Shown: positions 37,667-46,519, counted from the stretch's first letter. The stretch is 64,000 nt of DNA from Flavobacterium frigidimaris (GCA_900129595.1 FQWG01000007.1:1-64000), one strand, 5' to 3'. The notes: generated from the sequence alone by a model not told the origin. A program made the numbers and translations.

Positions 37667-38036
37667 TTTAGTTTATTTTGAATTAGTATGCAACAAACAT
37701 CATAATTATTTCTTAAAAAACCAAAATATTTTAACTTATTTTTAATCTAAATAATTAAACATATATCAATTTATACCATTAAAAACATTAATTTCAATCG
37801 TTTTAATAAAAAAATTCCTTGTTTTATGCATAAATTTCAAATTTAATCAAAATCAATATTTAACATTTAATTAACATTTACCAAGATCAATCAGTAAACC
37901 TCCCAAAAAAGAATATCTATTTTTACGAACATCATCAAAATAAACAGGTTATTTACTTTTTTGACAAATCCATAATTATTATTAAAGAATTGAAAAGAAA
38001 TATTTTATAATATTTGTATCTCAAAAAAAACAAAAA
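37667..38036. other. 370-bp divergent gap upstream of susC and rnhB
   Basis: This very AT-rich region (long A/T tracts, ATTAAACATATATC) lies between two divergent genes and should hold both promoters. I found no clean TAnnTTTG element for either direction and no reading frame. The AT tracts may be bent DNA. Confidence 0.4.
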
Positions 38037-38699
38037 ATGCTTGCAAAAAATTTCTCGGGTTTTAATTTAGAAACAGGAACAGATGAAGCCGGCAGAGGGT
38101 GTCTGGCAGGTCCTGTAACTGCAGCGGCTGTAATATTACCTGCTGATTTTGAAAATTTGATTTTAAATGACAGTAAACAATTGTCTGAAAAGACAAGAGT
38201 ATTTTTAAAACCCATTATCGAACAACATGCCATTTGTTTTTCTGTTACACACTTACATCCCAAAGAAATTGACGAGATAAATATCTTAAATGCATCGATG
38301 AAGGGAATGCAGGAATGTATCCTGAAACTACATCAGGTTCCTGAATTTATTATTGTGGATGGTAATCGTTTACTGAATGCAAAACTTGGACTGAAAAATA
38401 CTTTTGGCAGGCAGTTTTCAAAAAAAGAAATCGAATTACTAAAATCTATTCCCAATCAGAGTATCATAAAAGGAGATTCTAAATACATCAGCATTGCTGC
38501 AGCTTCTGTTCTGGCAAAAACGTATCGTGATGAATATATGGATCAAATTCATGAAGAGTTTCCCATGTACAACTGGAAACAGAATAAAGGATACCCAACG
38601 AAAGAGCATCGTGAGGCTATTAGAAAATACGGTACAACAAAATACCACCGAATGAGTTTCAGGCTTTTGCCGGACCAACTTGAATTGAATTTTGAATGA
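38037..38699 (+). CDS. rnhB: Ribonuclease HII
   Basis: The 220-aa enzyme cuts RNA in RNA-DNA hybrids and removes misincorporated ribonucleotides. Acidic active-site residues are visible: Asp16 and Glu17 (TDEAGRG), Asp108 (IIVDGN), and an Asp in [21 protein letters not shown]. Length is normal. The stop codon overlaps the left arm of a strong hairpin terminator. Confidence 0.96.
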   Translation: MLAKNFSGFNLETGTDEAGRGCLAGPVTAAAVILPADFENLILNDSKQLSEKTRVFLKPIIEQHAICFSVTHLHPKEIDEINILNASMKGMQECILKLHQVPEFIIVDGNRLLNAKLGLKNTFGRQFSKKEIELLKSIPNQSIIKGDSKYISIAAASVLAKTYRDEYMDQIHEEFPMYNWKQNKGYPTKEHREAIRKYGTTKYHRMSFRLLPDQLELNFE

Positions 38700-38756
38700 T
38701 TAAATGACTTATATAATCGACAAGCCATTTAATCATTCAAGATTTAACTTTTTTAT
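38692..38756. terminator. Bidirectional terminator overlapping the rnhB stop
   Basis: A 19-bp stem with one mismatch has arms TTGAATGATTAAATGACTT (38692-38710) and AAGCCATTTAATCATTCAA (38722-38740). The left arm contains the rnhB TGA. A T-run follows on the plus strand. It separates rnhB from the convergent SnoaL-like gene. Confidence 0.8.
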
Positions 38757-39607
38757 TTTTTACTTTTTAAGAACTCAGCAAACTGCTTGGTATCAAAATA
38801 AAATGGTCTGATGGCAATAATTTTTCCATTTTTTAAATCAATATGTTCTGAGATTGGCATAGAAAGTGTTTTCCCTGATTTTTTTGCTTTGCACTTTATT
38901 GTAAAATAAATAATCACTTCATTTTTAGTTGCATCACTAAAATAAACAGGTTCTTTTTCTACTTGCATATCAAGAAATTCAGTTGACTTTATAAACATTT
39001 TCATCCATTCATTAAAACCAACATAAGTACCTCCGTAAGGCAATCCTTCTGCCTGACTATAAATTGCACCTTCTTCTATTAATGGCGCCATTGTAGTAAA
39101 ATCCCTTGTTTTAAAAAGACTCTCATAGTATTGTGCTACAACTTTAAAATTATCAGTTTCAATATTTTTTAAAACTTCTGATTCTGACAAAGCAGCAGCT
39201 GAATCCCAAAAACCAATAATTTTACTCACCTGTCCTTTACCATTTAGTCTGGCAAAATCACGACCTGCCATTATAAGCTTATTTTTTGAATCTAAAATTT
39301 TCCAATCCCAGCTTACATAATTGTCTTTTACTACTTTAGAACCGGAAGTTACTATAGTAGCATCGGGAAATTTTTTATAAAATTCATTGATAACGTTATT
39401 GAAAGGGGTCACTCCTTTTATAGATGCCGAAGGATCCTCAAAAGTACTTTCTTCCAGCCAGATTGTCTTTATTATTTTTAATCTTGCATCGCTATTACGC
39501 TCTGACCAGGCTTTTTCATAAACCAAAATCGGATATAATTTATCTTTTTTTTGAGCAAAAAGACTATTAAGCATAAAAAAGAAACAAATAAAGTAGATTT
39601 TTCTCAT
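38753..39607 (-). CDS. Exported tandem SnoaL/NTF2-like domain protein
   Basis: The 284-aa protein has a signal peptide (MRKIYFICFFFMLNSLFAQ) and two copies of an NTF2-like fold, about 30-150 and 165-280. Each copy shows the typical W....RD...L.E.A.Y.D....GG...G...N......F..FPD pattern. Such folds serve as enzymes (cyclases, isomerases) or binding modules. The catalytic type cannot be assigned. It appears monocistronic. Confidence 0.72.
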   Translation of the reverse strand: MRKIYFICFFFMLNSLFAQKKDKLYPILVYEKAWSERNSDARLKIIKTIWLEESTFEDPSASIKGVTPFNNVINEFYKKFPDATIVTSGSKVVKDNYVSWDWKILDSKNKLIMAGRDFARLNGKGQVSKIIGFWDSAAALSESEVLKNIETDNFKVVAQYYESLFKTRDFTTMAPLIEEGAIYSQAEGLPYGGTYVGFNEWMKMFIKSTEFLDMQVEKEPVYFSDATKNEVIIYFTIKCKAKKSGKTLSMPISEHIDLKNGKIIAIRPFYFDTKQFAEFLKSKK

Positions 39608-39883
39608 AAGATATTTAATTAGATTTGGTTAAAACTTTTATTAGAAGGATTGAACCAAATTTAGCATAAAAAACCATACAATAATTATCCTTTTTATAAT
39701 TTGGCGGCACAAAACAGAAACATCTTTAGTGAACTTAAAGATCATTTTTTTTTGATTTAAAGAAAGAAGATTGAGTTGCTTCGATTTTAATGCGAACGAT
39801 AGATTTAAATGCTGAAGGAACAGCAATTCGATAATTGTCGTTCTCTTCAGCATTTTCTATACTATGGATATTTTATGAGCTTT
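39608..39883. other. 276-bp gap between SnoaL-like gene and lipB
   Basis: I see no credible gene. A 70-codon minus-strand frame exists but looks random. TTAGAAGGATTGAACCAAAT followed by TTAGCATAA (from 39639) has a near copy at 7412, a possible dispersed repeat. Confidence 0.4.
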
Positions 39884-40582
39884 TTAAACAAATTCTGCCT
39901 CAAACAAATGAGTCAAATGTTTTATGATTTTGGCTTTTACCTCGTATTCATCGACTTTCTCCACCCCAAGTTCTACTTGCAATGAAGTAACTCCTTTTCC
40001 GCGAATTCCACACGGGATAATGTTATCAAAATATCCTAAATCTACGTTTACGTTTAAGGCAAATCCGTGCATGGTTACCCAACGCGATGCGCGTACGCCA
40101 AGCGCACAAATTTTGCGTGCAAATGGAGTTCCTGCATCGAGCCATACTCCTGTTTCCCCTTCGCTTCTGCCGCATTTTAAGCCGTATTCTTCTAAAGTCA
40201 GAATTATGGCTTCCTCCAGAAAACGCAAATATTTATGAATATCGGTAAAGAAATTTTCCAGATCCAGAATAGGATAACCTACAATTTGTCCCGGCCCGTG
40301 ATACGTGATGTCGCCGCCACGATTGATTTTATAAAAGGTTGCGCCTTTGGCTTCGAGTTGCTTTTCGTTTAATAATAAATTTTCCAAATCACCACTTTTA
40401 CCTAAAGTATAAACATGCGGATGTTCTACAAAAAGCAAATAATTGGGAGTTGGCAAATCGAGTTCTTCTCTCCTGTTTTTGATTTTTAAGTCGACTATGT
40501 CTTTAAAGATTTCTTCCTGATATTCCCAGGTCGATTTATAGTCTTTACTTCCTAAATCCTGAAGTTGAATTTTTTTATTCAT
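39884..40582 (-). CDS. lipB: Lipoyl(octanoyl) transferase
   Basis: The 232-aa enzyme transfers octanoyl from acyl carrier protein to lipoyl domains, the first step of lipoate synthesis. NRGGDITYHGPGQIVGYPILDL is the family signature; the catalytic pair is Lys157 (ARKICALGVRASRW) and Cys191 (NIIPCGIRGKGVTSL). It lies 5 bp after a lipoprotein gene on the same strand. Confidence 0.96.
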   Translation of the reverse strand: MNKKIQLQDLGSKDYKSTWEYQEEIFKDIVDLKIKNRREELDLPTPNYLLFVEHPHVYTLGKSGDLENLLLNEKQLEAKGATFYKINRGGDITYHGPGQIVGYPILDLENFFTDIHKYLRFLEEAIILTLEEYGLKCGRSEGETGVWLDAGTPFARKICALGVRASRWVTMHGFALNVNVDLGYFDNIIPCGIRGKGVTSLQVELGVEKVDEYEVKAKIIKHLTHLFEAEFV

Positions 40583-40587
40583 TTTAA

Positions 40588-41343
40588 TTATTTCTCAAAC
40601 TCAACATCAAAGTTAAGTTTTTCAGGATTCTCCATATAATCCGTGAATGGGTATTGAATTGTAATTGATTTTCGATCTTCACTAAACAAAGCATTTGGGT
40701 TTGATACTTTTTTGATTCGTTTAGGAAAATGATATTTTATGATATAATTCGATGAAGCAAAAATCATTTTAGACATATCTGCGGCAGAGTCTTTTGCTTT
40801 CGCCGCTAATTTTTGTTTATCTATTACTGCTTTACGTGTAAATTTCTTACCGTCATAAGTATAACTTAGCTTACTGCTATTGTCTCCCAGGCCACCTCCA
40901 AAAGGTGATGAAGAATTTGCACCTCCTTCTAATTTTTGAAGTGCACTTAAAGCCTGCACCGCATCTTGTAGTTCATTTACGTTTTTAAAATCAGTAGAAA
41001 GTGTCATTAAAAACTCTTTTTTTTCTGCGTTCATTTTGGTATTTACTACAAAATTCTCCAGCTTTTTAAGTTCTTTTTGAGCTTCAGGAGATAATTTAGA
41101 GATACTGTCTTTTTTGTCTTCGAACAATTGTTTAAAGGTAAAAGTAGAATCTACATTTTTCTTAGCATCCGATCCCATTTGGTCACCAAGCTGATCGCCT
41201 GCCATTGCCATTAAAGAGGAACCATCCATGTCTACAGAAAATTTTCCGGTTCCGTTATCGTTTACATAAATATTTTCGGTTAGAGTACAACTTGTTAATG
41301 TTGCTAATACAAAACAAAAACTAAGTAACTTGTATAATTTCAT
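40588..41343 (-). CDS. Lipoprotein, paralogue of the next gene upstream
   Basis: The 251-aa lipoprotein has signal/lipobox TLTSC (lipid Cys19). It begins ENIYVNDNGTGKFSVDMDGS and carries a shared C-terminal motif YIIKYHFPKRIKKVSNPNAL. The same pattern occurs in the 41419-42162 protein, so the two are tandem paralogues. No named family or function is recognised; the periplasmic or outer-membrane location is inferred. Its 3' end is 5 bp before lipB. Confidence 0.72.
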   Translation of the reverse strand: MKLYKLLSFCFVLATLTSCTLTENIYVNDNGTGKFSVDMDGSSLMAMAGDQLGDQMGSDAKKNVDSTFTFKQLFEDKKDSISKLSPEAQKELKKLENFVVNTKMNAEKKEFLMTLSTDFKNVNELQDAVQALSALQKLEGGANSSSPFGGGLGDNSSKLSYTYDGKKFTRKAVIDKQKLAAKAKDSAADMSKMIFASSNYIIKYHFPKRIKKVSNPNALFSEDRKSITIQYPFTDYMENPEKLNFDVEFEK

Positions 41344-41360
41344 AATGGCTAATTTTTTAT

Positions 41361-41368
41361 CAAAGATA
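41361..41368 (-). promoter_or_regulatory. Promoter of the lipoprotein-lipB operon, -7 element
   Basis: The minus strand reads TATCTTTG, an exact TAnnTTTG match 18 bp before the lipoprotein start codon. Confidence 0.55.
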
Positions 41369-41387
41369 CGAAGACTATTTTATTTTT

Positions 41388-41424
41388 TAAGATTCTAAGA
41401 AACTAAGGTTCTAAGATACTAAGA
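41388..41424. repeat. Degenerate CTTAG-type repeat
   Basis: The minus strand reads GTCTTAGTATCTTAGAACCT, then TAGTTTCTTAGAATCTT: four CTTAG-like units spaced 8-9 bp apart. A similar string lies at 59530-59562. Part of it overlaps the 3' end of the second lipoprotein gene. Confidence 0.6.
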
Positions 41425-42162
41425 CGACACTACTGAAGGTCTTTTTGCTCTAAAACCACTTCCAGATTCGTTATTTCCGGATTTTGTAAACAATCTGAAA
41501 GTTGAAATTGCAATGTCATTGTTTTTTTTATCTGAGCTAATAATCGCTTTTTCGTTTGAGACCGATTTTATTGCTCTTGGAAAATGATATTTTAAAGTAT
41601 AAGATTGCGCCAATTTATACTTAGCATACATTTTTTTTCTTTCTTCCAGCATTTTTTTGTCCTTATCAAACTTTTGCTGATCAACAATTAGAAGATTTCT
41701 TTTGAAAGTAAAACCATCGAAAGTATATTTTATTTTAAAAGATTCTTTTGAAACCGGATAATTTTCTTTTAAAGAATTTGCCAAACTAAGACTTTCATAA
41801 AGATTAGGTATTTCTTCTATTTTTTTAAAGTCAGAAGAAATTACATTAAAATTTTCCATTTGAACCGGATCCACTTTAATATGCATTTTTACATTGGCAT
41901 GTTCCTGAAACAATGCCTGGTCAGATTTATTAAATTTTGCAAAAGTTGCTGCATACTTTGTTATATAATCCTGAAAAACAAATATTGAATCTTTAAATTT
42001 TTCAGAATCAGAATAAGGACGTCCTAATTGCAAATAACTATTTTCGTCGCGTAATTGAAAAACTTCAATAGTGCCGCTTCCGTCCGGATTGATGTTTATC
42101 GTTTCTGTAACCTGACAGCTTGTGAGGAGCATTATAATTAGTAAGGCTGATATGTATTTCAT
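41419..42162 (-). CDS. Lipoprotein, paralogue of the 40588 gene
   Basis: The 247-aa lipoprotein has lipobox LLTSC (lipid Cys16). It begins TETININPDGSGTIEVFQLR, and a C-terminal YTLKYHFPRAIKSVSNEKAI motif parallels the downstream protein. Function is unknown. The pair probably arose by tandem duplication and may work together. Confidence 0.72.
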   Translation of the reverse strand: MKYISALLIIMLLTSCQVTETININPDGSGTIEVFQLRDENSYLQLGRPYSDSEKFKDSIFVFQDYITKYAATFAKFNKSDQALFQEHANVKMHIKVDPVQMENFNVISSDFKKIEEIPNLYESLSLANSLKENYPVSKESFKIKYTFDGFTFKRNLLIVDQQKFDKDKKMLEERKKMYAKYKLAQSYTLKYHFPRAIKSVSNEKAIISSDKKNNDIAISTFRLFTKSGNNESGSGFRAKRPSVVSS

Positions 42163-42287
42163 TTTCTAAAACTTGTGAGAAGCTAAGATACTCCGATTTC
42201 CAATTAATTTCTTACAAAAATATTTATTTAGTCAAAATTGACCGATGACGTTCCCACTAAATTGTCTTTTAAAAACTTAAATTTCTA

Positions 42288-42362
42288 CTCTAGCCCCGAT
42301 AGAAATGAAAATCCTTTTGTGCCGATGTTCGGCATAAAAGATTGAAATGAATAGCGGGACAA
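42288..42362 (+). ncRNA. Structured RNA candidate, possibly Flavo-1-like
   Basis: TAGCCCCGAT at the left pairs in part with TAGCGGGA at the right. Between them TGCCGA and TCGGCA (loop TGT) form a stem that extends through CCTTTT/AAAAG with a G-U pair. I recall similar strings in many flavobacterial intergenic regions and connect them with the Flavo-1 RNA motif, but I cannot check the covariance model. The strand is uncertain. Confidence 0.45.
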
Positions 42363-42437
42363 AAGGTCTTTGAAATGCAATAAATTACTGCTTCAAAAAA
42401 TCTAAAACCTGCATTCTGAAATCTACATTCTTTTCTT

Positions 42438-42445
42438 TATCTTTG
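42438..42445 (+). promoter_or_regulatory. lysS promoter, -7 element
   Basis: TATCTTTG is an exact TAnnTTTG match 22 bp before the lysS start codon; no clear -33 TTG is present. Confidence 0.6.
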
Positions 42446-42467
42446 CACACTTAAAAAAGAGCACAAA

Positions 42468-44171
42468 ATGGCATTATCAGAACAAGAAATCATCCGAAGA
42501 GAAAAACTTCAAAACTTACGCAACTTAGGAATCAATCCTTATCCAGCTAATCTTTTTCCTGTAAATCATACTTCAAAGCAAATAAAGGAGTCGTTTGAAG
42601 AGGGTAAGAAGGTTATTGTTGCCGGACGTTTGATGAGTGTTAGAGATCAGGGTAAAGCTTGTTTTGCTGAATTACAGGATAGCGAAGGACGTATACAATT
42701 GTACGTGAATCGTGATGTTTTATGCGAAGGTGACGATAAAACTTTATACAACACGGTATTTAAAAAACTAACTGATTTAGGTGACTTTATTGGTGTTGAA
42801 GGGGAATTGTTTACCACAAAAGTGGGCGCGCAATGTATTCGTGTTGACGGATTTACTTTCCTGAGTAAAACATTACGTCCGTTGCCTTTACCAAAAGTTG
42901 ATGAAGAAGGAAATGTACACGATGCTTTTAATGACCCGGAATTACGTTACAGAATGCGTTATGTAGATTTAACAGTGAATCCGCAGGTTAAAGAAAACTT
43001 TATCAAACGTACAAAGTTATATACTGCAATGCGTGGTTATTTTAACGATGCAGGATATCTTGAAGTTGAAACTCCGGTTTTACAATCGATTCCTGGTGGA
43101 GCTGCAGCGAGACCTTTTACGACGCATCATAATTCGCTTGATATTCCGCTTTATATGCGTATTGCAAACGAATTGTATTTGAAAAGATTAATTGTTGGTG
43201 GATTTGACGGTGTTTATGAATTCTCGAAAAACTTTAGAAATGAAGGTATGGACAGAACACATAATCCTGAATTTACCGCTATGGAAATATATGTAGCCTA
43301 CAAAGACTACAACTGGATGATGGAATTTGCTGAAGGTTTGCTTGAGCATTGTGCCATTGCTGTAAACGGAACCAGCGAAGTTACTTTTGGTGAACACCAA
43401 ATTAACTTTAAAGCGCCTTACGCTCGTGTTACAATGACAGATTCTATCAAACATTTTACCGGTTTTGATATCTCTGGAAAAAGCGAAGAAGAATTGTTCG
43501 AAGCTGCCAGAGGAATGGGAATTGACGTTGATAAAACAATGGGGAAAGGAAAATTGATTGATGAGATTTTTGGCGCTAAATGCGAAGGGAATTATATTCA
43601 GCCAACTTTTATTACTGATTATCCTAAAGAAATGTCGCCTCTTTGTAAAGAGCACCGCGATAATCCAGATCTTACTGAACGTTTTGAATTGATGGTTTGT
43701 GGTAAAGAAATTGCAAATGCTTATTCTGAACTAAATGACCCAATTGATCAGCGTGAGCGTTTTGAAGACCAAATGCGTTTGGCTGAAAAAGGTGATGATG
43801 AAGCAAATGGAGTTATTGATGAAGATTTTTTAAGAGCATTAGAATATGGTATGCCGCCAACATCCGGAATGGGAATTGGTATGGACCGTTTGATTATGTA
43901 CTTAACAAACAACGCATCGATTCAGGAAGTTTTATTGTTCCCGCAAATGCGTCCGGAGAAAAAACAAGCTCAGATTGAATTGTCTGATGAAGAAAAATTT
44001 ATCGTAGATTTATTGAAAGGAAATGAAAACAAAATGGATCTTCAGCAACTAAAAATTACTGCGAATTTAAGCGGTAAAAAATGGGATGCTTCTATGAAAA
44101 ACTTATCTAAACACGGTTTGACGAAAGTGGCTGTTGAAGGTGAGTTTAAGTTTGTGGAATTGGTGGAGTAG
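42468..44171 (+). CDS. lysS: Lysyl-tRNA synthetase, class II
   Basis: The 567-aa class II enzyme charges tRNA-Lys. The N-terminal OB-fold anticodon domain (about 50-150; VAGRLMSVRDQGKACFAELQD) precedes the catalytic core with motif 1, motif 2 FRNEGMDRTHNPEFTAMEIY and motif 3 GMGIGMDRLIM. It is about 60 residues longer than Escherichia coli LysS, with an extra C-terminal segment rich in Lys/Asp. It is monocistronic. Confidence 0.97.
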   Translation: MALSEQEIIRREKLQNLRNLGINPYPANLFPVNHTSKQIKESFEEGKKVIVAGRLMSVRDQGKACFAELQDSEGRIQLYVNRDVLCEGDDKTLYNTVFKKLTDLGDFIGVEGELFTTKVGAQCIRVDGFTFLSKTLRPLPLPKVDEEGNVHDAFNDPELRYRMRYVDLTVNPQVKENFIKRTKLYTAMRGYFNDAGYLEVETPVLQSIPGGAAARPFTTHHNSLDIPLYMRIANELYLKRLIVGGFDGVYEFSKNFRNEGMDRTHNPEFTAMEIYVAYKDYNWMMEFAEGLLEHCAIAVNGTSEVTFGEHQINFKAPYARVTMTDSIKHFTGFDISGKSEEELFEAARGMGIDVDKTMGKGKLIDEIFGAKCEGNYIQPTFITDYPKEMSPLCKEHRDNPDLTERFELMVCGKEIANAYSELNDPIDQRERFEDQMRLAEKGDDEANGVIDEDFLRALEYGMPPTSGMGIGMDRLIMYLTNNASIQEVLLFPQMRPEKKQAQIELSDEEKFIVDLLKGNENKMDLQQLKITANLSGKKWDASMKNLSKHGLTKVAVEGEFKFVELVE

Positions 44172-44205
44172 ATTCTTTAAAAATTCCAATTTTTAAAAAT
44201 TGCTT

Positions 44206-44232
44206 CGCCTGTTCGCTAACGCTCGGGTCCAA
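44206..44232. repeat. Intergenic repeat, GCTTCGCCTGTTCGCT type
   Basis: The string GCTTCGCCTGTTCGCTAACG followed by CTCGGGTC is of a kind that recurs between genes in many Bacteroidota. Only one copy is in this window, so this rests on recall. Confidence 0.35.
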
Positions 44233-44260
44233 ATTCCAAAATTGGTGTCTAATAATATTC

Positions 44261-44292
44261 AAACCCGACAGGTTTTAAAACCTGTCGGGTTT
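44261..44292. terminator. Perfect palindrome after lysS
   Basis: AAACCCGACAGGTTTT is followed directly by its reverse complement, a perfect 32-bp palindrome ending in TTT. It probably terminates lysS. A degenerate half copy lies after the next gene (AAACCCGACAGATTTC near 44787), so this is also a dispersed repeat. Confidence 0.7.
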
Positions 44293-44313
44293 TATGTCTA
44301 AAATACTGCCCCG

Positions 44314-44778
44314 ATGCCTCTAATTATTATTATATTTTCGACATTTATCTGCTATCAAATTTACTTTCAAAAAGTTATTGCTAAAAAGATTCCTTCAAAG
44401 AGAAAACAAAAAATTTTCAGAATATTAAAAGTTCGATTTCAAGGATTAAAAGAAAATAACCTTGGTTTTTTTGAATATCAAATAGACAATAAAAACATCT
44501 TATTTGAATATAAAACTATTCGCAATAAAAATAACTTTTCAAACATTCTAAAAATATACCTTGATATTTCAAATATTGAAGACGATATTAAAAAGCTATG
44601 TAAAATTCATTTTTATTGTTCAAATATTGACAATCGGGATTGGGTAGGATTACATGTAAAGGCATTTTATGGTTCCCTAAATAATTTAGCTAAAAATTCA
44701 GATAAAACTCTTCATGAAATAATTTCAGATACCGAAACTTATATTTCAATAAAAAGGGCTGAACGAGATAAAAAATAG
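44314..44778 (+). CDS. Hypothetical membrane-anchored protein
   Basis: The 154-aa protein has an N-terminal hydrophobic segment (MPLIIIIFSTFICYQIYF) followed by a basic stretch. The rest is polar with an alternating beta pattern. No family is recognised. It is unusually rich in Lys, Asn and Ile, and is flanked by two AAACCCGACAG strings, which fits accessory DNA. The start codon has little upstream support. Confidence 0.5.
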   Translation: MPLIIIIFSTFICYQIYFQKVIAKKIPSKRKQKIFRILKVRFQGLKENNLGFFEYQIDNKNILFEYKTIRNKNNFSNILKIYLDISNIEDDIKKLCKIHFYCSNIDNRDWVGLHVKAFYGSLNNLAKNSDKTLHEIISDTETYISIKRAERDKK

Positions 44779-44851
44779 TTTTTCTAAACCCGACAGATTT
44801 CAATCTGAACCGCCCCCAAAAAGTCAGACACTATTTGTGGGCATTAGTACA

Positions 44852-45454
44852 TTAAAACGAATACTTCTCTAATTTCTTTCCCTGAATATCTAAAACCTTC
44901 GTACTTTCCTTAGGAGCCTCGCCTTTCCAAACTTCCTGAACGGATGGGTTTGAAGGATATTTTCCGTTTTTCATTTTTAGAAGATGAAATTTTCCTCCAG
45001 TCTCAAATATAAGATCATAAAATTTATCGGATACTGAAGTGGCAACCAAAATTGGAAAATCAGTTACAGTAAACCTGTTAATTACACTTCCATCATTATT
45101 TAGGATATATCCGGTGCAACCTCCGCTTCCACAAAAATAAGGATTAGAGAAACCAACGAAATATTCGTCTTTTTTATCATTATTCAAATCGAAAGCTTCG
45201 TAGTAAAAGAATCTGTCGTCTTTTGTCATTGCCGGAAGATCTGTCTTTAATAGAATATTCAATTGTTTACGAATCAAGTCGACTGCTTTGTCCTCTTTTG
45301 CTGGTGCATCGCTTACATCTGCAGTTCCGGCAACGGTTTTTGATAAGGTATCTTCGGCAATTGTTTTGATTACACTATTTGAGTCGGTTTTATCTTTGTT
45401 TTGGCATGAGATCATTCCCAGAATCATAACTGCCACTAAAATTTTATTTTTCAT
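44852..45454 (-). CDS. Lipoprotein of unknown function
   Basis: The 200-aa lipoprotein has lipobox GMISC (lipid Cys17), a Thr/Asp/Ala-rich linker, then a beta-rich domain. The segment FFYYEAFDLNNDKKDEYFVG looks like an FG-GAP or EF-hand-like calcium loop (DLNNDKKDEY). CGSGGCTGYI is a conspicuous pair of cysteines. It follows the dehydrogenase gene by 30 bp on the same strand, so co-transcription is likely. Confidence 0.65.
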   Translation of the reverse strand: MKNKILVAVMILGMISCQNKDKTDSNSVIKTIAEDTLSKTVAGTADVSDAPAKEDKAVDLIRKQLNILLKTDLPAMTKDDRFFYYEAFDLNNDKKDEYFVGFSNPYFCGSGGCTGYILNNDGSVINRFTVTDFPILVATSVSDKFYDLIFETGGKFHLLKMKNGKYPSNPSVQEVWKGEAPKESTKVLDIQGKKLEKYSF

Positions 45455-45484
45455 ATTTTTTCTTTTTAAAGTTCAACATTCATC

Positions 45485-46519
45485 CTAAACAAGTAAAGCT
45501 GCTTTATTCTCAATATCATTATGGGTTAGCAAAGATTTTATATTATTGAAAGTGACCAAAGCAATCTGAGTTAAAGCTTCGTTGGTAAAAAAGGCCTGAT
45601 GCGCTGTAACCAAAACATTCGGAAAACTCATTAAACGCTGAATTGCATCGTCCTGAATAATATCAGCAGAGAGATCTCTGAAGAATAGTTTTTCTTCCTG
45701 CTCGTAAACATCGATTCCGAGATAACCAATTTTACCTTCTTTTAAACCTTCAATTACAGAAGAAGTTTCTATTAATCCGCCACGGCTTGTATTGATAATC
45801 ATTACGCTATCTTTCATTTCATCGATAGACTTTTTATTAATGATATGCTTGGTTTGTTCATTTAATGGGCAATGCAATGAGATAATATCGCTCGATTTGA
45901 AGATTTCTTCTATAGAGACAAACTTTACTCCGTCTTTTTCCATCTCCGGATTCGTTACAATATCATAAGCCAAAACTTTACATCCAAAACCTAAAGCGAT
46001 TTTTGCAAAAGCTTTCCCTATATTTCCCGTTCCAATGATTCCGATTGTTTTTCCGAACAAATCAAAACCTAATAATCCGTTTAGCGAAAAATTTTGCTCT
46101 CTGACCCTGTTGTACGCTTTATGTGTTTTTCTGTTTAAAGTTAAAATCATCGCAATAGCGTGCTCTGCAACAGCCTGAGGTGAATATGCCGGAACACGAC
46201 ATACTTTTACGTTATATTTTTTTGCTGCTTCAAGATCGACGTTATTGAAACCGGCACAACGCAACGCAATAATTTTCACGCCTTTTTCTGCCAATTGTTT
46301 AATCACTGTCTCGTTTACGATATCGTTCACAAAAACGCAAACGATAGTCGCATTTTCGATCAAAATAACGGTCTGAGGATTTAGCTGTGTTTCAAAAAAA
46401 TCCAATTCAAAACCAAACTCAATATTATGCTTGTTGAAGAAAGCTTTGTCATAAGGCTGTGTTGAAAAAAAGGCGATTTTATTATTATTATTATTATTGG
46501 GTGTGGTATTTAAGCTCAT
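45485..46519 (-). CDS. D-lactate dehydrogenase-type 2-hydroxyacid dehydrogenase
   Basis: The 344-aa NAD-dependent enzyme reduces pyruvate to D-lactate or acts on a related 2-oxoacid. The Rossmann motif GTGNIG lies at 163-168. Active-site segments are LRCAGFNNVDL, INTSRGGLIET and VLVTAHQAFFTNEAL. A run of six Asn (8-13), encoded by an (AAT)n tract, precedes the first beta strand and is absent from typical homologues. The substrate is inferred from the family. Confidence 0.88.
   Translation of the reverse strand: MSLNTTPNNNNNNKIAFFSTQPYDKAFFNKHNIEFGFELDFFETQLNPQTVILIENATIVCVFVNDIVNETVIKQLAEKGVKIIALRCAGFNNVDLEAAKKYNVKVCRVPAYSPQAVAEHAIAMILTLNRKTHKAYNRVREQNFSLNGLLGFDLFGKTIGIIGTGNIGKAFAKIALGFGCKVLAYDIVTNPEMEKDGVKFVSIEEIFKSSDIISLHCPLNEQTKHIINKKSIDEMKDSVMIINTSRGGLIETSSVIEGLKEGKIGYLGIDVYEQEEKLFFRDLSADIIQDDAIQRLMSFPNVLVTAHQAFFTNEALTQIALVTFNNIKSLLTHNDIENKAALLV

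Larger units (their letters stand above)
42163..42467. other. 305-bp divergent gap holding an RNA-like element
   Basis: It separates the leftward lipoprotein gene from rightward lysS. A minus-strand TATTTTTG (42215-42222) may serve the lipoprotein, and TATCTTTG (42438-42445) serves lysS. The middle holds the structured-RNA candidate at 42288-42362. Confidence 0.5.

Noticed and set aside
39641..39853. 70-codon minus-strand frame between the SnoaL-like gene and lipB
   Set aside because: Composition looks like translated AT-rich DNA, no family motif, no promoter element close by.
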